Below are positions 50,701 through 61,000 of a stretch of 64,000 bases of DNA, piece by piece. This stretch comes from Aldrovandia affinis (lineage: Eukaryota; Chordata; Actinopteri; Notacanthiformes; Halosauridae): positions 120,001 through 184,000 of the forward strand of contig JAINUG010000014.1 of NCBI GenBank assembly GCA_029706075.1, read 5' to 3'. A program made the position numbers and the translations under genes. How positions within the stretch are numbered: position 1 is the stretch's first letter; each line of letters starts with the position of its first letter. The notes under the pieces were generated by a model. It did no database searches and was not told where the DNA came from. It worked only from the letters and a program-made list of their open reading frames with translations.

Positions 50701-53700
50701 CTGCGCAGCTTCGAATCCGGCAGGTTCTGACCATCGGGGGATGGACCTGCGTGTGTTTGGTACTGCCAGTTCCAAATGCTTTTACGTATATCTGTTGGAG
50801 TGTGATTGATTATTTTTGTTTCATAACAATTGGCTTCCAATCATATGTTTCCCATTCTAGAAAGTTGTCAGTTGTCAGTATTCTCTGTTTTGTTCCCAGT
50901 TTGTGTGGAAGTAGCAGTCCTCTCATTTCTGATGCATGTACTTGTTTTAGCATAGCATAGTTTTATGGTGGGATGGGAGAACAAAACTTTCATCGCTGCA
51001 CACTGTGAGCAGTATCCATTAGATTCCAGCACCACCCACCACCCCCCTGACCAATTTTGAAATTAAACCCATGTGACTGGGTCCCAGGAATTTTTATGTT
51101 AATATACTTTAATGTGTGGAAACAGTGGGTTTAGCTCTACAGTAGAACATTTACTGAACCTCTTCTGAGCTCACTGTGCGCCTCCTCCTGCCTCTTGCCC
51201 TCTCTCCCCTCTCTCTCTACCTCTCTTGTGGGTGTAGTGGGTCCGTCCATCCGCCCCGGTCCCTTTAATGTAACCGTGACGACGGGGTTGCGAGCCGCTC
51301 TGAGCTGTGAGACCACAGGTATCCCTGCTCCCCAAGTGTCCTGGAAAAGGAACGGAACCCCCCTCAACCTCACAAACGATCCTGGTGCCTACAGGTACTC
51401 ACAACACCCCCCCCACACACACACACACAGACACACACAGAGACTGTGTTAAACTACCCCAACATTGTTGTTTGCTAAACACAAGCACAAAAATTTCCAT
51501 GTAATACATCTCTAAATGCATCATAGTTTTTGCTACTTTTGCTTGGAGTTAAAATATTGATCTGTGTGTTCTTTCCTCAAAGGTTGCTCTCCTCTGGCTC
51601 TCTGGTTATCACCTCCCCGTCCAATCAGGATGAAGGATACTTTGAGTGCACAGCGGCCAATGAGGTTGGAGAGGAGCGCAGGGTCATTGAGGTCATTCTG
51701 CAAGGTATCAATGTGGAACTTGACTTGCCTACCGATTCTCCTCCTGTCCATCTTCACCTCTCAACATATTTCTGGGCTTACAGAAACCTTGAGTTGTTTG
51801 TTGAAAATGTTTATTTAAAAGGTTTAAAACACATCAGTATGTTGATCTTAATTGCTATTTAGCAAGCTTTTGCTCTCAGGCTAAGCAATTCCTGAGCACA
51901 GAGCACATGCTGATTAAATCAGTCAACCGTGGGGTTCTGAGAGCTGCATATACAAAGGCTGAACACAGATCAAAAGAACTGAGCTCAGAATTCCCCTCTC
52001 CCTTCCCAGTCCCCCCTTCTATCGAGGATGACATCACCACAGTCACCGCCATCAAGATGTCCCCTGTGATCCTGCCCTGCCACGTGCTGGGACGCCCCGA
52101 GCCAAAGATCAGCTGGACCAAAAGCGGGCGCAGCTGGGCTCTCGAGGAGGCAGCTATCGGGTCCTACCCACTGGTAATACCCTACTTGTGCCACTGGACT
52201 TCATTGCAGCATATTGCTAAGGGCTAATCTGTTAACCTGCATGCAATCTTTTGTCGGTGCAGAGTCACACTTTGGTACAGGTGTTTTTTGTTGGTTTTTC
52301 TTTTAGCCCTACCTGTGATCTTATATGATTTCCTGGTCTTCAACCAATGACCAGGAGTCTGCAGCGACAGAACACACGTGCCCTTGTCCTTCCAGGGATA
52401 GGGTGGATTTAAGGCAGCCAGAGTTCCTCTGGATACCGTTACATTTAGTTCTTCCCACTAACGTGCCAGGCACACGCACTATACCAGTTGTGATCAGTGG
52501 GAGATACGGCTGTCCTCCAATCAGCACTAGTTCTCCCCTGTAGTACTGTGTGGCCTGTAGGGTGGAAAATAGCCACTGGCTCAAATGTATGTGCATTGGA
52601 GGAGTGCACATGCTTCAATTACAGTGCTCCTGGCGTGTGTGTGTGGGTGGCACAGCGGTAACTTCAGACGGCCGGGGTGTCCGTATCTCGTTGCACAACA
52701 GTGACCCCCGCAGGTCAATCGGGTGCCCACAGTCTGCCTTTATAAAGTTGTAAATGAAGTTGTTGTCTTCCTCTGACTCATGTCTGTGCAAACTAAACTT
52801 GTGAACTGATTGCGGTGTGAAAAGAACAGGCGGCTGACATGTTGTGGAGTAGAGCACATGCTTGTCTGCGCTCTCCCATATTGACTGCCGAGGTTGCAGC
52901 GATTGGGCATTCCAAATTGGGAGAAAATGGGAAAAAGCATAAAATGAATAATCATTTTTGGGTCTTGAGGAGGGAGAGGGGTCGCGGCGGGGTCAGGGTC
53001 AGTGATGCTCTGCTGTGATTTTAGGGGTGCTGGAGATCACTGTGGCCATTTAGCTGACTTATCTCCAACAGCCCAGACACGCAGGAAGGTACACCTGCAA
53101 AAGTTTGGGGTCCTTCCCCGCTAACCCTGCCGCAAGTCGCCTAGTTGTGCAAAACACATCACCCTCACTGTGCAAGGTGGGTGGAGGGGGCGGGGTTAAC
53201 CGTGACTGTGTTCTGGCCATTTAGCTGACTTATCTCCAACACTTCACTCAAAGAAGGGATGTCAGGATGCAGAATGTATTCAATGTAGAGGGATTTATAT
53301 AAATAAATAATGATAAAAAATTGATTTATTTGTTACAGTGTCCTCAAAGTGCTCCACAATTTCAAAGATAAAACAGCTTGATAGTAACATATTAAGTTGT
53401 AGGGGTGGTAGGATTATTAAACTTGTGTGAGTACATTGGTTGTTTATTCAATGGTCGCTGTGATTTTGCATGAGAAGTTATGGGAGGGGTTTCTGTCATC
53501 CATTTTTGTTCACAGAACCCCCAGTGGTGCATCCCATGAAAGAGGAAGTAAAAGTGGTGTTGCATCATGGGATTGTACTGCCTTGCAATGTCAAGGGTTT
53601 CCCCAGACCGTCCCTCACTTGGCAACGGGAGGGAGTTCCCATAGCAACCGGTGAGAATGATATGGTACTCTAAGGCCCATGATAGGACCTTTCTTTCTCT

Positions 53701-54054
53701 TGAAACAACACATCAGTCTGTTGCTTTGTCACTCAATGCTGTCTTTTGGCTTTTGGGCTGTGGCTGTTCATTCTCATCTTTGTCTATTTTTGTGCAGGTC
53801 ATAGGCTGACTGTCCTGCCAAGTGGCGCCCTGCAGTTCTCCCGCGTGACACTAGGGGATGCTGGTACTTACCAGTGCCTGGCACAGAATGAGGCAGGCAC
53901 AGCCGTGGGAAGGACACGTCTTGTCCTGCAAGGTATGCTGGGATGCCAGGATCGAAAGTCAAAACTGGAATGGGATGGAATGGAAACCTATTGATGTGGA
54001 ATGTTTGGGTTGAGTTCAAGGTTTATTTACACCCTACACTTTAAACTCCACTAT

Positions 54055-54111
<57 letters not shown>

Positions 54112-55025
54112 GTCTGATTGCAGCTCCTCCGATGCTAAGGATTACAAAAGAGGTCTGCACTGAACAATACCCCTCAAGGAGTCTCATTGTTGAGTGAAGG
54201 CCTCTTTTGTAATCCTTATTCTGTCTTTTTTTTATTTTACGCACATAACATATGAATTACTTGACTCATCCTTTTCCATGCACTGTGGTCATTCTATTGA
54301 TTCCAGTCCCTCCAGTGCTCACTGCTCCCAGTCTGGAGTACACCGTCGTGGTGGGCCAGCCGGTCAGCCTGCAGTGTGGGGCAGATGGGCAGCCACAGCC
54401 GGAGGTGTCCTGGCTAAAGGACAGGCGGCCGGTGGCGACAGGGGCCCACGCGCGGGCCTTTGCGAACGGGACCCTGTGGATCGCCACCACGCAGCGCAGC
54501 GATGCCGGCCTCTATACCTGCTCCGCTAAAAACTTTGCCGGCAGGGCCAGCCTGGACATCAGGCTCATCATTCACAGTGAGTGGTCAGTGCTGGCTTAAA
54601 GGCAAACCCCTGACCGTTCTTTGAGAGGGGGAATTGGTTGGACGGGCCATGCCTTTGCTTGAAATCTGCTGTATCGTCTGACCTTTATTTAGTGTGTGTG
54701 GCTGTGTGCACTGTTATATCCTTGAAGTACATTCCTTGAGGTATAGTTACTAGTCCATCAGTTGCCAGAAAAAAACTCCAATTATATATACGTGTTGAAA
54801 CAATTTCCCCCCACATTTTTCCCCTAATATGGAATTCCCAGTTGCAACTGTGGGCCCATCTCACTGCTGCAGCATTCCTCCATACATTTGGCAGGGGATA
54901 ACTGAAACCATACTCCCGTTGCCATGGCAACAAGACTGCCACAACCTGCACGGACACATTCCAGATTTGGGTCCATCACTACAATAACAACAAGGATCTC
55001 AACGGGATCCCCAAAATTATTACAG

Positions 55026-55058
<33 letters not shown>

Positions 55059-58000
55059 TTGTTTTGTTTCTGATTTTATCCCATTTTCTCCCAATTTGTA
55101 GCCAATTAGACTAGTCAATCCCCCTAGTAATGTGAGTTGGCTGCCGTAGTCCTGCGACCGGTAGTGACGTAGCGCCTCTTACGAGACGGTACCCGCAGGC
55201 CATCTTTGGCTACAGGGCCGGTGTCACGTCGGCTCCCCTCCCCCCCTGGGGCGGACAGCCAATCGCCGCCCCCTGGTGGCACTCCCGGCCAGAGCCGACA
55301 CTTGGCGAGACGACAGATATATTTTTAATGGAACAGCTTTAGGTTGGGGGGGCGGATAGCGTAGCAGTCTAACGCACCACTCTTTGGCTGGGCCGGTGTG
55401 GTGTGCGCTGCCTGTCAGGGACGCGGTTCGAAACCTGCGTCTCTACCAGACCGGCCCTGGTCATCAGCCCCGATTGGAGGCGGCATTTGGCTGTCCGCCT
55501 CCGGGAGAGGGTGAGCCGGCACGAGGCCATCGAGGAGCAGGAAAAGGCGTCTGTGGTAGAGTTCCGTCTCGGAAGAGGTGGATCAATTGGCCCGGAAAAA
55601 GTGTCTCGACCTGGAGGACGGAACGGCGGACTCGTGGGGGAGGGTGAATTGAGATAAATAGAGGGTATAATTGGCAATCAAATTGGGAGAAAAACTGGAA
55701 AAATTTGAAATGAATAAAAGAATGCAAAAAAAGAACAGCCTTATGGGCCCTTCAATGAAATATCATGGCATGACATTTTAAACATTGTGATTTTAGGATT
55801 GTATATTGTACATAACAGTAAGGATGGATATGGATCAACCAGTTATAACCCCACCTGTTCTTTGCAGTCCCGCCCATGATTCCAGTTGGTCAGTCAGACC
55901 TGTCGGTCATCCAGGGATTCCAGGCGCTGTTGCCATGTGCTGCTCAGGGCCTGCCTGAGCCGAGGGTATCCTGGGAGAAGGATGGCACCGTGGTGGCAGC
56001 CCTGCCAGGCAAATTCACTGTGCTACGGTCTGGAGAGCTGATCATCGAGAGAGCAGAGGTCAGAGGTCAAACATTGTGTCTGGGTGGGATCACAGATTGT
56101 TTGAACTAACTAGATGGTCATTCCTCTTATTGAAAGTAAAGTTCTATCTCTACTGTTGTTGAAGCTCAAAGTGCTCTGATTTGGTGGTTCCTTACAAATA
56201 TTCATGATGGAGGGTGTGGTTGACATCAGAATATGCATAGCTAGCATAGCAATACAGACCTAGAATATGACAGCATAGAACAGGGTTGGCCAAAGTTGGT
56301 TCTGGAGAGCTGCAGGGTACGCTGGTTTTTGTTTTCACCTAAAAATCAGGTAAACAAATTAGACCCAGGAAATCAGGTGAGGTGAGTTAACTGTAATCAA
56401 CTGCTTTAATTGTGAATTATGTGCTGAATGACAACGAAAACCTGCATACCATGAAGGAATGCATGAGCTGACCATCTGGTTTGTATATAGAGGATCTGTG
56501 GTGAAGTCACATTTGTGATCAACCAGTTCTTGATTCCTGACACACTTTTACTACTGGCTTGTTTTAGCTTGCCTCCTTTGGCATTTGTTTGTGACACTAT
56601 GGCATGGATTCAATCAACATTTGTCGTTAACTCATTTACAAATAAATGCAAGTATTCATCTTTTCTTCACAAAAAAATAGCTAAAATGAACTAATCAAAC
56701 TGTGTGTGTGTAAAGAAACTAACACTTGTGAGTCAAAGACAAATGTTGATTGATTCAGGCCTACTGTATGTCCATTGCAGCACTGTTTTAAACAAGGAAA
56801 CCTTCAATTTCAGTTATAATTTTGTTACAGATTATTTCCGTATCTGTACTTCTGTTCATGTAGCCTCGTTGATATGCCCTGGTCTGTAAGTCATTCACAT
56901 TGCTTACTTATTGCTTAATGCTTACATTTATTTTGTGAGTATTTGCAACACAAAATAAATGTAAATGTAGCAACATTTCCTCCATGAAATTGCACTTGTG
57001 TGGTAGCTAGGTCAATTCCAATGGCAGTCAATGCAGATATACTATAATTATCTTATTGATTGTGCTGGATAGGCTCTGACTTTGTTTTCCCACATTGCTG
57101 TTTGGTTTCTCTGAGCACTACCATGCATCCAACACCCAACATCAATCATATTGTTCAACAGAAAGGGATGATGATGGAAAAATATGTTTTAAAAGTTGAT
57201 AGCTTTTAATTCTTCACTGTTGAAACCCTTTTTGTTTGCCTGGAGGTCATGAGAAGTGTACTTTTATATTGATAGCAGTGCGCTGCAATGGTTTGGGAAC
57301 TTACCAAAAGTTTGCTGGATAAAATCTAATATGGTGCACTGCTGTTGTACTTCTTTGCACTTATTTGCACAAGATTGCTCACAGTAGCTTTTGTAAATCC
57401 ACCTGTATACATTTATAATCTGTGAAATGTACGCGATGTTCATCACCCTGGATAAGGGTGCTACTGCCAAGTGAGTTAATGACATAGTTGTCTCTGCTGT
57501 CCCCCTGGCAGCCAGGTGATGCAGGTGTGTTCAGCTGCCTGGCGGTGAACCCTGCTGGCAGTGCCCGCCAGGAAGTCCGCCTGTCCGTCAACATGCGCCC
57601 CGCCTTCAAGGAGCTGCCAGGCGATGTGACCCTGAACAAGGGCCAGCGTCTCTCCCTGTCCTGCCATGCCCAGGGCACGCCCGCTCCCACCATCTCCTGG
57701 ACCGTCAATAACGTCCCCTTCCCAGGTACGGCATAGCAACTCACCTCACTCTGTCTGCAAGACAACCCCCCCCTGCACCATGTATCACGCAAAGGTTTTT
57801 AAGAATGGCCTTAAACACACTAGTTAGACATAAAATGATTACTATTTTCTATGCTGAAGTGGATAGATACAGAACGGGCTTGTTGCACTCGTAAAGTAGA
57901 AAAAAGTATGTTTGCGCAATACAGCAGGGGATGATCCCATCGCCTGCCATTGTTAGATAGATAGACAAATAAGTAATTACATAGGTAGATAGATAGATAA

Positions 58001-61000
58001 ACAGATAGATCATTTTTTGTCCTCCAAGAGGATATTTTTTCCACAGCTGACACTAACACTATCTGACACAGATTCATATAGATTATACATATGCAGATAA
58101 ATGCCAATAATTTGATTTACTACAAACCTTCCTACGGACAAACACAGGCTTAAAACGTTGCTACATTTACAGTTTAAAATGCTTACAGCACATTGCACAA
58201 AACAGTAATTGAATGAATGGTCCAGAGCAGAAGCAGTGCAACGGTCTCTTGCCTCTCTCAGGCCCCAGAGTGGATGACGCCGGCAGGAGCATGCTGGTCA
58301 TCGAGAACGTGACTCTGAGCGAAGCGGGCACCTATGTGTGCAAGGCGGACAACAGCGTGGGCACCATCCGGGCACTCTCGTTCGTCCGCGTCAGGGGTGA
58401 GCCCTCTTCTGTGGGAATGCAGGGGTGGGATGGAAATCTGACAATTTGTCCTGGAAAAAAATTGGAGGGAAAGGAATATTGTGTGAAATCCTCCAAACCT
58501 TGCTGGTGCGAAATAATGAGACAAAACAGACAAAACTGATGAAACATGAAACAACAACATGAAACATGGTTTAGACGCAACACACAGTGTGATAGCCATG
58601 TGATAGCATTTTTACATTGACAAATAAACATGAGATATAATTGTACTACTAAGTACAATATATTTCACGTGTTGTTTGAGGAGAAGGGGCAAAACGTGAT
58701 AGTGTGGTGTCTACCTCCCTCCTCAGAGCCCCCAGTCATCAGTGGGGAGGCCCACAGCTCCCAAACAGTGCCACTGGGCGGCACAGCCCTGCTGGACTGC
58801 ATGGTTAGGGGGGACCCCACCCCTACCCTGCGCTGGCTGCGAGACGGCAGGCCCCTGGTCAGCAGCCTGCGTCTGCACTCCATGCACAATGGCTCCCTGG
58901 CAATCTACAGCACCACGGTAACCATACAGGTCACATTACCTGTGACCTTCTCTCAATAGGTTCTTACCTGATGCCACCAATTGTTGGAGTGGATGCGATC
59001 ACCCCTTTGTGTGTGTGTGTTGTGTGTGTGTGTGTGTGTGTGTCTATGTCTGCCTATCTGTCAGTCTGTCTGTGAACAGGATAACTGAAAAATGTTAAGA
59101 GTATGTAACTAGAATTTGGTGAAATGCTTGACTTAGGGACAGGAGAAATTATTCAGTTTTAGGGCTGAATGGCACTGTCTTATAGATGTTTAAATGTACA
59201 GGTAGTGGCCAAAGGTGGAAACACAATTATAATCCGACTATGCTCCTTTCTCGACCAACCGCTCTTGATGAAACTGCCTGCTCATGCACTGTATTGAAAT
59301 TTGCAGTCAATTGATTTAGAGTTGCTCGCTGTTTAGCCTTGCACTCAAACTCGCGGAGTATACGCTCCTGACCACAGTTTGCTCTTTGTTGATGATGCCT
59401 TTCCCTCGGAGTTCCATGCCAACATCACCTTAGACACTGTTCCTCATGAAACAGCAGTAAGTTGAGCTGTGTTCCTCACTGATTTATAATTATAGTCCAA
59501 AACTAGGCCTGCCAAGCATTTTTGTACATGACCCTGAGCATTGCTTAATTAACTCAGGAACATGCTTGTATATGCTTTGCAAATAAATATTAATTATATA
59601 TGGGTAATTATATCAAGTAATTTTTATATACATGTTTATACATTTACATAATATTTCCTTCAAACTAAAGCTTCCGAGCTTTGAAATGGCTCTTCTTCAG
59701 CCAGTCACAATGTCTCACTGTTTGCAGTCACGAGTCACGTTGCTTCAGCTGCAGAGAAAAAAGTTTTCTGGAACATTCTGTGATTGCGGCTTCAGCTCCC
59801 CAGGCCTGGTGAAATCAGATTTGGGTTACTTTAGATGGAGCGGCTAACAGAATTACCGTCTTGAGAGCGATGTGCTTTGGGCTGGCTGCCTAGAATCAGA
59901 GAGTGGCTGGGCTGTAATGCTGTAAAAGCAGTAATTGACAGCATGGCTGTATCCCTATGGCAGGGCCCCCGGTGGCAGGGAACTGCAGTCATTTTTTATT
60001 TATATATTGTTTTTTTTGTCTCCTTCAATGTAATCTAATGGCGGTCATTATAAACAACAGTTGCCATTTTTTTACTTTCACATCAGAAAGAGGGTCAGAG
60101 CCTGAACAACAGAATCAAGGACAAATAAAATCCACTCTGGAATCCTTTCGGTGCATGAGGACCATTAATCCTACAAAAGCCATTGGAATTTCATTGTGGG
60201 CCGTAAGGATCTGGGCCTGTAACCGGAAGGTTGTGGGGTCAATTCCCAGGGTGGGGAAAGCTGCCACAGCACCTGTGAGCAAGGTGCTTACCATTAACTG
60301 CCTCAGGGTATTGATTTACATGTGGAAATAGAGACTATGCTAAATAAAATAAATGTGAGTGGTAAACACATGGATACAGGACGTGATGTCCTGAGGTCTC
60401 ACGTCTCACGTGGCCTGGCTGCTTGTGTTTTTCTGTGCAACAGAGTGTGGATTCTGGGGAGTACCACTGTGTTGCAGAGAGCGAGGCTGGGATGGCAGAG
60501 AGGACTGTCTCCCTCAAAGTGCAGAGTGAGTGGCCAATTATCACTGCCTCAGTTCCGTTTATTGTTAATATATTAAATATAATATGTGGTAGACGTCTAC
60601 TGTAGCTCTATTTAGGCAGTGAACTTCCATTTACTGAAAATCATATCACTGGTTTACTTTGTTCTTGCGATATCTTTATTTATTATTTTATATTATTATA
60701 CTATAATATATATTTATTTACTATATCTGTTTATTAGCTCTTTACAAACATGATATCCAATCAACTCTTGGTAGGTAGCAATATATTTACATGTTTTCTA
60801 ACAGGCTCTGAAGATAAAGTGTGACCGACATTAGGATAGAGAAGATAATGCACTTTTATAATCAATCATGTCTTTAACCGTGAGCTTTTGGGTCAGTCCC
60901 AGGAGGATTTTCCAGCTGGGGAGACTGGGGACCCTGTAGTGTCACATGTGGGCGGGGTGTCCAAGAGCGAATCAGATTATGCAACAATCCTGTCCCGACC

